In this document: piece by piece, positions 25,666-33,257 of the stretch
Numbering within the stretch: the first letter of the stretch is position 1
How the letters are laid out: each line of letters opens with the position of its first letter
NCBI GenBank assembly: GCA_004551865.1
Contig: SFPR01000006.1
Coordinates: 1 to 48,085, forward strand
DNA: 48,085 nt
DNA from: Bacteroidales bacterium
GTDB taxonomy: Bacteria; Bacteroidota; Bacteroidia; Bacteroidales; P3
Direction: 5' to 3'
Made by a program: the position numbers and the translations under genes
Notes under the pieces: model-generated
Database searches by the model: none
Seen by the model: the letters and a program-made list of their open reading frames with translations, nothing else
Told to the model about the DNA's origin: nothing

Positions 25666-26793
25666 ATGAGTGATATAACTATTAAAGAAGTATCTGCTAA
25701 GAAAGATTTTAGAGAGTTTTTGAGGTTTCCGTACAGTTTGTTCAAAGATGACAAGATGTGGGTGCCGCCTTTGATAGCTGACGAGAAGACTACGTTTAAC
25801 AAAAAGAAGAATCCTGCTTTGGAGTTTTGCGATTACAAAATCTTCATGGCATATCGAGACGGTAAAGCAGTAGGTCGTATTGTCGGAATAATAAACCGCA
25901 AATCCAATCAGATTTGGAAAGAGAACAGGGTGAGGTTCGGCTGGTTCGACTTTGTGAATGATACTGATGTTTGTAAGGCTTTGCTCGATGCTGTTGCAGA
26001 TTGGGGAAAGCAAAACGGCATGAATGAGATTGTAGGTCCGATGGGATTTACCGATATGGACAAAGAGGGAATGATGGTTGAGGGCTTTGATGTAGATTGT
26101 CCTATGTCTTGCTACTACAATCCTTCGTATTATCCGCTCTGCATAGAGAAATTATCCTACACAAAGGAGGTTGATTGGATTCAATACCAAATTCCGGCAA
26201 ATCAACCGGTGCCTGAGAAAGTTCATCGTATCAATGAAATGATTAAAAACAAGTATGACCTGAGAGTTGTTGAGGGTTTGAGTGCAAAACAAATGGCAAA
26301 ACGTTATGGTGCAAAGCTCTTTGACACCATCAACGAGGCTTTTGCAGACTTGTTTGGTTATGTTCCGTTGAACGAAGAGCAAAAGAAATTCTACATCAGT
26401 CAGTATTTCCCTTTCCTTGATAAGCGTCTTATTTGTTTAGTAGTCGATAACAACGATGAGGTTGTGGCTTTCGGAGTGTCGATGCCGTCTTTGAGCAATG
26501 CTTTACGCAAGTGTAAGGGTAGGCTGTTCCCATTTGGCTGGGTTCATCTCTTGAAAGCATTGAAGAACTTTGAGAACATAGACCTCTATCTTAATGGAGT
26601 AAAACCTCAATGGCAGAACAAGGGAATACATTCTATTTATTATGCCGAAATGAATAAGCAATATATCAAGCTCGGTTCAAAAATGGCAATCGCAAATCCT
26701 CAGTTGGAGACCAATCAAGCGGTAAATATTTGGGAAAAATACGACAGCCGCATTGCAATAAGGAGAAGGGCTTACATCAAAACAATAGAATAG
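25666..26793 (+). CDS. GNAT-like acyltransferase, candidate bacterial ceramide synthase
   Basis: This 375-residue protein has a GNAT-type fold pattern (for example AYRDGKAVGRIVGIINRK near 62, and a C-terminal half with GVKPQWQNKGIHSIYYAEM). It is much larger than ordinary acetyltransferases. In Caulobacter a GNAT-like protein (bCerS) acylates the long-chain base in ceramide synthesis. The same kind of protein lies here between spt and a reductase, so that role is inferred from context and fold. It starts 19 nt after spt. Confidence 0.65.
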   Translation: MSDITIKEVSAKKDFREFLRFPYSLFKDDKMWVPPLIADEKTTFNKKKNPALEFCDYKIFMAYRDGKAVGRIVGIINRKSNQIWKENRVRFGWFDFVNDTDVCKALLDAVADWGKQNGMNEIVGPMGFTDMDKEGMMVEGFDVDCPMSCYYNPSYYPLCIEKLSYTKEVDWIQYQIPANQPVPEKVHRINEMIKNKYDLRVVEGLSAKQMAKRYGAKLFDTINEAFADLFGYVPLNEEQKKFYISQYFPFLDKRLICLVVDNNDEVVAFGVSMPSLSNALRKCKGRLFPFGWVHLLKALKNFENIDLYLNGVKPQWQNKGIHSIYYAEMNKQYIKLGSKMAIANPQLETNQAVNIWEKYDSRIAIRRRAYIKTIE

Positions 26794-26797
26794 AGAT

Positions 26798-27781
26798 ATG
26801 AAAAAGGTTTTGGTAACGGGAGCAAGCGGATTTATCGGCAGTACTCTTATCGACAGATTGCTCTCTTTGGGAAATTACGAAGTGTATGCAGGAGTGAGGG
26901 CAAAATCGAGCCGAAAATATTTGCAGGATAGTCGTATCAAGTTTATCGATCTTGCATTGTCTGATCCGACTTCCCTCAAACAACAGTTGGATAGAGAACA
27001 ATTTGATTGCATCTTTCATTTTGCGGGTTTGACAAAGGCAAAGCGTCCCGAAGATTTTGATAAGGTCAATTTCGGACTTACAAAAAATCTTGCAGATGCA
27101 ATAAATCCGCAAACGACTAAGCTGATTTTTCTCTCTTCTTTTGCTGCTCACGGTCCGGCAGAGGAGGTCAATTTCTCAAAGGCAAAAGTTAGCGACGAGA
27201 ATAAGCCGAACACAGCATACGGTCGCTCAAAACTCAAAGCAGAAGAGTATATCAATGCCAATTTTAAGGGCAAATATGTCATTCTTCGCCCGACAGGAGT
27301 TTATGGTCCACGTGAAACAGATTATTTTGTCTTCTTTCAAACCATTGATAATCACATAGAACCATACCTTGGCTTCGTTCCGCAACACCTGACTTTCATT
27401 TACTCGAAAGATTTGGTCGAGGTGTGCATCAAAGCCTTCGAAAGCGATATTTCAGGTAAGACTTACTTTGTTAGCGATGGCAAGATGTATTTGGATTCGG
27501 AGTATGCGGCAATCTCAAAGCAGGTCTTGAACAAGAAAACTATCAAACTGAAATTTCCTCTCTTCATTGTCAGATGGATTTCCTGCTTCTTGGACGCTTT
27601 CGGAGGGCTTATCGGCAAACAATTTACCCTAAACAAAGACAAATACTCCATTTTGGCTGCAAGAAATTGGGATTGCGACATAGAAGAACTCAAAAAAGAC
27701 TTGCAATTTGAGCCTCAATACGATTTGCAAAGGGGAGTGGGGGAGACAATAGCTTGGTACAAACAGGAAAAATGGTTGTAA
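26798..27781 (+). CDS. NAD(P)-dependent epimerase/reductase, candidate ceramide reductase
   Basis: This 327-residue extended SDR protein has GASGFIGS at 8-15 (nucleotide binding) and the catalytic pair in AYGRSK, with RPTGVYGPRETD typical of the family. In the Caulobacter pathway an SDR protein (CerR) reduces the 3-oxo group after acylation. Its position directly after the GNAT gene (4-nt gap) fits that, but specificity is inferred. A weakly hydrophobic stretch near 250 may be membrane-associated. A parS-like 16-mer lies inside the gene. Confidence 0.7.
   Translation: MKKVLVTGASGFIGSTLIDRLLSLGNYEVYAGVRAKSSRKYLQDSRIKFIDLALSDPTSLKQQLDREQFDCIFHFAGLTKAKRPEDFDKVNFGLTKNLADAINPQTTKLIFLSSFAAHGPAEEVNFSKAKVSDENKPNTAYGRSKLKAEEYINANFKGKYVILRPTGVYGPRETDYFVFFQTIDNHIEPYLGFVPQHLTFIYSKDLVEVCIKAFESDISGKTYFVSDGKMYLDSEYAAISKQVLNKKTIKLKFPLFIVRWISCFLDAFGGLIGKQFTLNKDKYSILAARNWDCDIEELKKDLQFEPQYDLQRGVGETIAWYKQEKWL
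27304..27319. promoter_or_regulatory. parS-like site 2
   Basis: TGGTCCACGTGAAACA matches 14 of 16 positions of TGTTTCACGTGAAACA, and 15 of 16 when the variable fifth base is ignored. The core CACGTGAAACA is complete, as in site 1. It lies in coding sequence 5.8 kb right of the candidate origin, where coding constraint could explain a chance match. Confidence 0.45.
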
Positions 27782-27839
27782 AAATTTGCTAAATCTTGCT
27801 TTTGAACCAAACTTTATGAGCTTTGAATTGTATCATTCT

Positions 27840-28349
27840 ATGAAAAAGAGGGGCAAACATTGCTTTTCTGCCAAGGCAGCTAAGTTTTGTTTGCTTGCAA
27901 CTTTGAATTTAATTTTGGTTTGTGTCTCGGGCTGCGGAAAATCCGACACATCAAACCTGCAAAAAGATGATACAAAAATGGAAATAGTACATTTGAGCCA
28001 ATCGGGCTTTGAACAAATGTTCGGAAGCTACGATTTTCAAAACCGAACCTTTGCCTACTCGGGGCAAAAGCCTGCAATAGTCGATTTTTACGCCTCATGG
28101 TGCGGTCCTTGCAAGATGTTGTCACCCGTTTTGGAAGACTTGGCAGTCGAATATAAGGACAAAATCAACATTTACAAGGTCGATGTCGATGCGGAACAAA
28201 ATTTGGCTGCAATGCTTTCAATTCGCAGCGTCCCAACACTGCTGTTCATTACCACAAAAGGGGAGGTGAGAGCTGTTCAGGGAGCAATCCCGAAATACGA
28301 ATTGGAAAAATTGATAGACACTTTCCTCTTGTCAAATCCTCAAAAGTAG
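27840..28349 (+). CDS. Lipoprotein thioredoxin
   Basis: This 169-residue periplasm-facing thioredoxin has a lipoprotein signal (positive MKKRGK start, lipobox VSGC with Cys32) and then a thioredoxin domain with WCGPC (Cys88/Cys91) and the cis-Pro in SVPTLLF. It probably reduces or isomerises disulfides at the cell envelope. ATG 27840 is preferred because it gives a normal signal peptide; an ATG at 27816 and a TTG at 27786 also exist. It ends the rightward operon at a terminator. Confidence 0.88.
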   Translation: MKKRGKHCFSAKAAKFCLLATLNLILVCVSGCGKSDTSNLQKDDTKMEIVHLSQSGFEQMFGSYDFQNRTFAYSGQKPAIVDFYASWCGPCKMLSPVLEDLAVEYKDKINIYKVDVDAEQNLAAMLSIRSVPTLLFITTKGEVRAVQGAIPKYELEKLIDTFLLSNPQK

Positions 28350-28377
28350 AAACCCTCCTTTCAAATACCACAATTTT

Positions 28378-28401
28378 GCGGCAAATTTCGCCGCTTTTTT
28401 T
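28378..28401 (+). terminator. Terminator after the thioredoxin gene
   Basis: A 5-bp GC stem (28378-28382 and 28390-28394, GCGGC/GCCGC) with a 7-nt loop is followed by seven T, 28 nt after the stop codon. It closes the seven-gene rightward run. Confidence 0.8.
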
Positions 28402-28426
28402 GTTTGTAAGCCTTATTTGTTACCCC

Positions 28427-28537
28427 GATTTGCAGATTACCAAATTTTTTTTGCTTTGGTAACCGATTATCACGCCGTAGTAATGTCATTATCTTCCCAT
28501 GGTAATTCAATTACCACGGCGAGATAATGAATTGAAA
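28427..28537. repeat. Palindrome array A5 (mixed GGTAAT/GATAAT)
   Basis: Units start at 28427 (partial), 28458, 28479, 28501 and 28523 (steps 31, 21, 22, 22). They mix the two arm types: GGTAACCGATTATC, AGTAATGTCATTATC, GGTAATTCAATTACC and a truncated GATAATGAATTG. Linkers AAATTTTTTTTGCTTT (long end type), ACGCCGT, TTCCCAT and ACGGCGA match those in the other arrays. The last unit touches C6. Confidence 0.85.
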
Positions 28538-28588
28538 GACGGTTTTGGCAAAATAAAACGGCGATTTGTTTTACCAAACCGCCGAAAT
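28534..28588. repeat. Degenerate C-type array C6
   Basis: Units GAAAGACGGTTTT (28534), AAAACGGCGATTT (28555) and AAACCGCCGAAAT (28576) keep exact 21-bp steps although each has drifted from the consensus. It is fused to array A5 and lies between the convergent thioredoxin and yqeY genes. Confidence 0.7.
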
Positions 28589-28611
28589 AGTTCGCTCTTG
28601 CTTTGAAACAA

Positions 28612-29058
28612 CTATCCCAAAAGCTCTTTGACCATTGTCGAAACCAATTTGTTGTCGGCTCTTCCTGCAAAGGCTTTTTGTGCCGCACCCATCACCTTGC
28701 CCATATCTTTCATTGAGCTTGCTCCGGTTTGCTCTATGATTTGCTGCAATGCCGATTTAATTTCTTCTTGGCTCATTTGCTCGGGAAGATATGCCTCTAT
28801 GACCGATTGTTGAAAGCTTTCTTCCTCATAAAGGTCCATTCTGTTTTGTTCTTTGAACAACTGAGCCGATTCTTTTCTTTGTTTTACCAACTTTTGAAGG
28901 CATGCAATTTCTTCTGCTTCGCTGATAGGTGTTGCCGAACCATTGGTTTTCAAAAGCAGAATGGCAGATTTAACCGCTCTGAGGGCGTCCAATTTTCTTT
29001 TTTCCTTTGCCAACATTGCCGATTTGATGTCGGCGTTAATTCTTTCTTCCAATGACAT
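28612..29058 (-). CDS. GatB/YqeY domain protein
   Basis: This 148-residue protein is the YqeY family, related to the tRNA-binding tail of the amidotransferase subunit GatB. It starts MSLEERINADIKSAMLAKEK and ends in the helical domain MKDMGKVMGAAQKAFAGRADN, both typical. Its function in bacteria is not firmly known; a tRNA-related role is assumed. It is last in the lepA operon, 29 nt after the ATPase gene. Confidence 0.9.
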   Translation of the reverse strand: MSLEERINADIKSAMLAKEKRKLDALRAVKSAILLLKTNGSATPISEAEEIACLQKLVKQRKESAQLFKEQNRMDLYEEESFQQSVIEAYLPEQMSQEEIKSALQQIIEQTGASSMKDMGKVMGAAQKAFAGRADNKLVSTMVKELLG

Positions 29059-29087
29059 AATTCTTATGTGTTTTTATTGTTGTTGTG

Positions 29088-29636
29088 TTAATATGTTTCT
29101 GCTCCGATTTGTGCAAGATTTTGTTCTGTTTCTCGTCTTATTGCCATAAGTTCTCTGCTTGTCAGAGGAGGAACAAGGTTTAGTTTTTGCATTTGCTCCA
29201 AGGAATCGAACAAAAAGCTGCCATAGTCGGTCGAATGTCGGTAAATAAGTCTCAAATCGGGATTTGACACTGCTATTGCGACCACCTGAGCCATGTTTCC
29301 CAAAGGTTGGCGGTCGATATGGCTGTAACGACAGCTCCATTTGACTTTTGTTCCTTTGTTTTCGATGCTTTCTATCGTCAAACTGCCCTCACAGCGTTCT
29401 GCACTCTGCTTTGCAAGAGCCAAACCCAAACCAAAATGTCTCTCTTGCCGCCTTGTGGAGCAACAATCTGTCGCAACAAGCAATTTTTCTTTGCTCATTC
29501 CGCAACCATTGTCCTCAATCGTTATGCAGAACAAGTCTTTTGCTTTGCTTTCTTCTATTGAAAGGCTCACAAGGCTTGCTCCGGCTTCTGTGCTGTTTGC
29601 AATCAAATCCAAAATGTGAGAAGACAACTCTTTCAT
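29088..29636 (-). CDS. HATPase_c domain ATP-binding protein
   Basis: This 182-residue protein carries a GHKL ATPase domain: N-box Asn14 (ANSTEAG), G1 DNGCGMS (42-48) and G2 GLGLALAK (69-76). There is no dimerisation helix or His phosphoacceptor, so it is not a full sensor kinase. Similar stand-alone GHKL proteins sit beside DRTGG-domain proteins in hydrogenase-linked operons of anaerobes. Its ATG overlaps the DRTGG gene stop (ATGA). The role is unknown. Confidence 0.78.
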   Translation of the reverse strand: MKELSSHILDLIANSTEAGASLVSLSIEESKAKDLFCITIEDNGCGMSKEKLLVATDCCSTRRQERHFGLGLALAKQSAERCEGSLTIESIENKGTKVKWSCRYSHIDRQPLGNMAQVVAIAVSNPDLRLIYRHSTDYGSFLFDSLEQMQKLNLVPPLTSRELMAIRRETEQNLAQIGAETY

Positions 29637-29965
29637 TTGAGAAATTCATATATTGCAACGGCTGTGTGGAAAGTGTCTTTTGAAGATTGAAAGACCGCAA
29701 TTTTCTCTTTGCAACAAAGGTTCAACATCTCCTTGTCGGAAATCGCACTCTTTGAGAGAACTATGCAGGCAATTTTTGCCATAGATGCCACAGCTGCCAC
29801 GTTTTTGTGGCTTTGAACGGTAATCCATACGCTGTTTTCCTTTGCACAAGAGAGAACATCGCTCAACAAATCGCCGCAATAAATGTCGCAAATCTCGTTT
29901 TCTTCCGACATTTGCGGAGTTAAAAGTTCCAAACAAGGCAGGGCAGAAAGGTCTGAGGCTTTCAT
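29633..29965 (-). CDS. DRTGG-domain-like small protein
   Basis: This 110-residue protein resembles the stand-alone DRTGG domain (DIYCGDLLSDVLSCAKENSVW and VWITVQSHKNVAAVASM). Such proteins accompany GHKL ATPases and FeFe-hydrogenase genes in anaerobes and may sense a nucleotide. No hydrogenase gene is in the window. It is coupled to the following ATPase gene by a 4-nt overlap and starts 18 nt after the upstream hypothetical gene. Confidence 0.68.
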   Translation of the reverse strand: MKASDLSALPCLELLTPQMSEENEICDIYCGDLLSDVLSCAKENSVWITVQSHKNVAAVASMAKIACIVLSKSAISDKEMLNLCCKEKIAVFQSSKDTFHTAVAIYEFLK

Positions 29966-29983
29966 CTTGTTTGCAGATCGTCT

Positions 29984-30520
29984 TTATTGAAATCTCTTTT
30001 GTATCTCTTCTTTCAAGAAATCCTGAGCCAATTCAATCTGACTTTCCTTTCCTGCAAGCATTTCAAACAATCTGCCTGCAAAAGCGGTGGGAGAGAGGCT
30101 TTCGCCTTCTTTTGCCTGAATTGAATTGATGGTATTTATCATGTCCTCTTTGGCATTTTTGATGTAAACCCACGCCTGTGAAGATATGTAGAGCTGTTGC
30201 GAAAGGTTATGCTCAAATTCGTCTCTTATGTTTTGAATCATGACATCTTTGAGCAACTGTGTACTCATCTGAGGCTGATAACAACGCAACACAAGGTTGT
30301 TCGGCGTCATTCTTTCCAAGAAAAGCACCAAGCGTTCGTAGGCTTGCAGCTGTATGGGGGTAACAACCTTTCTCACTTCGCTCTCTTGAATTTTCTGTAT
30401 TTCGAGAATGGTTTTCTTTTGTTCGTTTTCGATGAATTTTTTTGTTGTCTCGCTGCTGTAAAACTCCTTTACGATGACAACCAAAGCCAATATGGCAACA
30501 ATGATTACTGATACTGTCAT
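29984..30520 (-). CDS. Conserved hypothetical membrane-anchored protein
   Basis: This 178-residue protein has one N-terminal membrane helix (about 2-19) and a charged, mainly helical body. The segment VVTPIQLQAYERLVLFLERMTPNNLVLR is strongly conserved-looking, as in a Bacteroidota protein family of unknown function. The body probably faces the cytoplasm. It lies 23 nt after lepA in the same operon. I cannot assign a function. Confidence 0.75.
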   Translation of the reverse strand: MTVSVIIVAILALVVIVKEFYSSETTKKFIENEQKKTILEIQKIQESEVRKVVTPIQLQAYERLVLFLERMTPNNLVLRCYQPQMSTQLLKDVMIQNIRDEFEHNLSQQLYISSQAWVYIKNAKEDMINTINSIQAKEGESLSPTAFAGRLFEMLAGKESQIELAQDFLKEEIQKRFQ

Positions 30521-30543
30521 TTTCGTTCTATGTTTTTTTGTTT

Positions 30544-32331
30544 TTAATCGAGTTTCAGAACGGCAAGAAATGCCGATTGAGGCACTTCCACACTGCCTAC
30601 CTGTCTCATTCTTTTCTTACCTTCTTTTTGTTTTTCCAACAATTTGCGTTTTCGGGATATGTCTCCGCCGTAACATTTTGCAGTTACGTCTTTTCTAACC
30701 GCCTTCACTGTTTCGCGAGCAATGATTTTTGAGCCTATTGCAGCCTGAATTGCTATGTCGAACTGCTGTCTCGGTATGAGTTCTTTGAGTTTTTCGCACA
30801 TTCTTCTGCCAAGAGGATAGGCATTGTCGAAGTGTGTGAGGGTCGAAAGGGCATCTACGGGATCGCCGTTGAGCAAAATCTCCAACTTGACGAGCTTTGA
30901 GCGTTGGAAAGTCGAAGGGTGATAGTCAAAAGAGGCGTATCCCTTCGATATAGATTTGAGCTTGTCATAAAAATCGAAGACAACCTCACCCAAAGGCAGC
31001 TCAAAAGTTATCTCTGCACGGTCTGTCGAAAGATAATGTTGGTTTTTGAGTACTCCTCTTTTCTCGATGCAGAGCGTTATCACAGGACCTATAAAGTCTG
31101 TCTTGGTGATTATCGACGCCGAAATGTAGGGTTCTTCTATGTAATCAATGTAATTCGGCTCGGGAAGCCCCGAAGGGTTATATACATCGATGACTTCTCC
31201 CTTTGTTGTGTGGACTTTGTAGTTTACATTGGGAACGGTGGTGATTACATCCATGTTAAACTCTCGTGTAAGACGCTCTTGAACTATCTCCATGTGCAGA
31301 AGTCCCAAAAATCCGCAGCGAAAACCAAAGCCCAAGGCGAGTGAGCTTTCCGGTTCAAAGGTTAGTGAGGCGTCATTGAGCTGTAATTTCTCTATACAGC
31401 TGCGAAGTTCCTCATAATCGTCCGAATCCACAGGATAAATTCCTGCAAAGACCATGGGTTTTACGTTTTCAAATCCGTCAATCGCCTTTTCGCAAGGATT
31501 GATTGCCGAGGTGATTGTGTCGCCCACCTTTACTTCGGTCGAAGTCTTTATTCCCGAAATGATATACCCCACTTCGCCGCAGGAGAGCTTGTTTTGAGGA
31601 ATGAGTTTAAGCCCCAATACTCCTATTTCGTCGGCAGTGTATTCTTTTCCCGTATTGACAAATTTGACCTTGTCGCCCTTTTTCAGCTCTCCGTTCATTA
31701 TTCGGAAGTAGGAAATTATACCTCTGAAAGAATTGAAGACCGAATCGAACACCAAGGCTTGCAGTGGTGCGGCGGCATCTCCCTTTGGAGCGGGTATGTC
31801 TTTGATAATTCGCTCCAATATGGTCTCTATTCCGAGACCTGTTTTGCCGCTTGCAGGAATTACATCCTCTGGTTTGCAACCTATAAGCTCGACAATTTGG
31901 TCCGTAACTTCTTCGGGCATTGCGTTTGGCAAGTCCATTTTGTTCAAAATGGGGATTATTTCCAAGTTGTTGTCAATCGCCTGATAGAGATTGGAGATTG
32001 TTTGGGCCTGAATGCCCTGAGTAGAATCCACAATCAACAAAGCTCCTTCGCAGGCTGCAATCGAACGCGAAACTTCGTACGAAAAATCGACATGACCCGG
32101 GGTGTCTATCAAGTTCAAATGGTATTCTTCGCCCTCAAATTGGTATTTCATTTGAATGGCATGGCTTTTGATTGTAATGCCTCTTTCTTTTTCCAAGTCC
32201 ATATCGTCCAAAACCTGAGCTTCCATGTCTCTTTGGGACACCGTATTGGTAAATTCCAACAGCCTGTCAGCCAAAGTACTCTTTCCGTGGTCGATATGTG
32301 CAATTATACAGAAGTTTCTAATGTTTCTCAT
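30544..32331 (-). CDS. lepA: Elongation factor 4
   Basis: LepA is a ribosome-bound GTPase that aids translation under stress and initiation or assembly. The 595 residues begin MRNIRNFCIIAHIDHGKSTL with the G1 P-loop (AHIDHGKST), then G2-G3 (LIDTPGHVDF) and G4 (NKMD). EF-G-like domains II, III and V follow, and the LepA-specific C-terminal domain ends AKCYGGDISRKRKLLEKQKEGKKRMRQ in sections. Length is normal. A TACCTTTG -7-like box lies upstream at 32385-32378. It heads a five-gene leftward operon. Confidence 0.98.
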   Translation of the reverse strand: MRNIRNFCIIAHIDHGKSTLADRLLEFTNTVSQRDMEAQVLDDMDLEKERGITIKSHAIQMKYQFEGEEYHLNLIDTPGHVDFSYEVSRSIAACEGALLIVDSTQGIQAQTISNLYQAIDNNLEIIPILNKMDLPNAMPEEVTDQIVELIGCKPEDVIPASGKTGLGIETILERIIKDIPAPKGDAAAPLQALVFDSVFNSFRGIISYFRIMNGELKKGDKVKFVNTGKEYTADEIGVLGLKLIPQNKLSCGEVGYIISGIKTSTEVKVGDTITSAINPCEKAIDGFENVKPMVFAGIYPVDSDDYEELRSCIEKLQLNDASLTFEPESSLALGFGFRCGFLGLLHMEIVQERLTREFNMDVITTVPNVNYKVHTTKGEVIDVYNPSGLPEPNYIDYIEEPYISASIITKTDFIGPVITLCIEKRGVLKNQHYLSTDRAEITFELPLGEVVFDFYDKLKSISKGYASFDYHPSTFQRSKLVKLEILLNGDPVDALSTLTHFDNAYPLGRRMCEKLKELIPRQQFDIAIQAAIGSKIIARETVKAVRKDVTAKCYGGDISRKRKLLEKQKEGKKRMRQVGSVEVPQSAFLAVLKLD

Positions 32332-32377
32332 AACGTGAGGGAGTTTCCAAATGATGTTTTTTATCGTCTATATTGTG

Positions 32378-32385
32378 CAAAGGTA
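32378..32385 (-). promoter_or_regulatory. lepA -7 element
   Basis: TACCTTTG on the minus strand, 47 nt before the lepA ATG. The -33 half is not clear. Confidence 0.45.
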
Positions 32386-32469
32386 CGAAAAAAATGAGAA
32401 AAGACACCGAAAACACTTCTTGCCGAAAGAAAAAACGCTCCTTCGGCTCTGCCTAATCGGGATAAACCG

Positions 32470-32922
32470 CTACCAAAGAACTTCTTTGACGATTTTGTCA
32501 AAAGAAACCTCGTAGCCAAATTGTGCAAAAACGCTTCTTATGTACTCTTGTTCTTTGGGAGTAATGAGTTTTTTGGCATTTCTTCTTCGGAAATATTCCG
32601 TCTGTCCGAAGTAATTGTAGAGTCGTTTTCTGATTTGAGCGATGTCTTTTGCCTTCACGTCTTCAAAAGACCCTTTCATACCGTATGCTATGTCGCTTTT
32701 TTTGTTTTCGACATAGTATTTGCAGTTGTCGGTGTCAAGCATTCGATGATTTAACACCATGAAAACATTGTCATTCTCTTCACTATATCGGGCAGAAATG
32801 CGACGCATACATTTTTCTGCAAGCGGACACTCGTCGTTTAAGCAGTTCAGATAGTTAAATGGTCTATTTTCAAAGTTTATACCTGAGGTTTTCATGTCGA
32901 TAGATCTTTGTGTTTCTTTCAT
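32470..32922 (-). CDS. DUF6078-like conserved protein
   Basis: This 150-residue protein is Cys-containing near its N-terminus (NYLNCLNDECPLAEKCMRR), a possible metal-binding group. A basic region follows (RRRNAKKLITPKEQEYI). It resembles the DUF6078 family known mainly from Bacteroidota, function unknown. The longest frame starts at a TTG that overlaps a -7-like TACTTTTG (32966-32959), so ATG 32922 is preferred; a second ATG at 32895 is possible. Its upstream DNA is array A2. Confidence 0.65.
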   Translation of the reverse strand: MKETQRSIDMKTSGINFENRPFNYLNCLNDECPLAEKCMRRISARYSEENDNVFMVLNHRMLDTDNCKYYVENKKSDIAYGMKGSFEDVKAKDIAQIRKRLYNYFGQTEYFRRRNAKKLITPKEQEYIRSVFAQFGYEVSFDKIVKEVLW

Positions 32923-32958
32923 TTTAACGCTTTTTTCTGAAAACGTTTCCAAGTTTGC

Positions 32959-32966
32959 CAAAAGTA
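32959..32966 (-). promoter_or_regulatory. -7 element of the DUF6078-like gene
   Basis: TACTTTTG on the minus strand overlaps the first, degenerate unit of array A2, so the array lies directly upstream of this start. Confidence 0.4.
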
Positions 32967-33131
32967 TATGGTATTACCAAATTTTTTTCTTGTTGGTAAT
33001 ACCATTACCAGCCTTATGGTAATACTATTACCAAGCCCATGGTAACATCATTACCTTCCCATGGTAATACCATTACCACGGCTTGGTAATCCTATTACCA
33101 CGGCGAAAAAATTTTTGGTAGTCTCAAAACC
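32964..33131. repeat. Palindrome array A2 (mirror image of A1)
   Basis: Units start at 32964 (degenerate), 32995, 33018, 33041, 33063, 33085 and 33117 (decayed), with steps 31, 23, 23, 22, 22, 32. These are the A1 steps in reverse order. Read as reverse complement, its linkers ATAAGGCT and ATGGGAA are identical to those of A1 and in the same order; AACAAGAAAAAAATTT and AAAAATTTTTTCGCCGT match the A1 end linkers closely. Centres are ACC, ACT, ATC, ACC and CCT. It fills the gap between divergent genes. Confidence 0.93.
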
Positions 33132-33206
33132 TATCCCGAAAGTTCGGTTTTTTTGCACAGACTTTTGAAAAAAAAGTGTCAGAGAGCCGATTATATGTCG
33201 AAAGTC

Positions 33207-33237
33207 TTGTTCGGTTTGAATTTCTTTTGTACTTTTG
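33207..33237 (+). promoter_or_regulatory. Promoter of the YitT-family gene
   Basis: TTG (33207-33209), a 20-nt spacer and TACTTTTG (33230-33237). The start would be near 33244, about 14 nt before ATG 33258, which rules out the TTG at 33153. Confidence 0.7.
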
Positions 33238-33257
33238 CCAACCAAAAAGATAAAACC

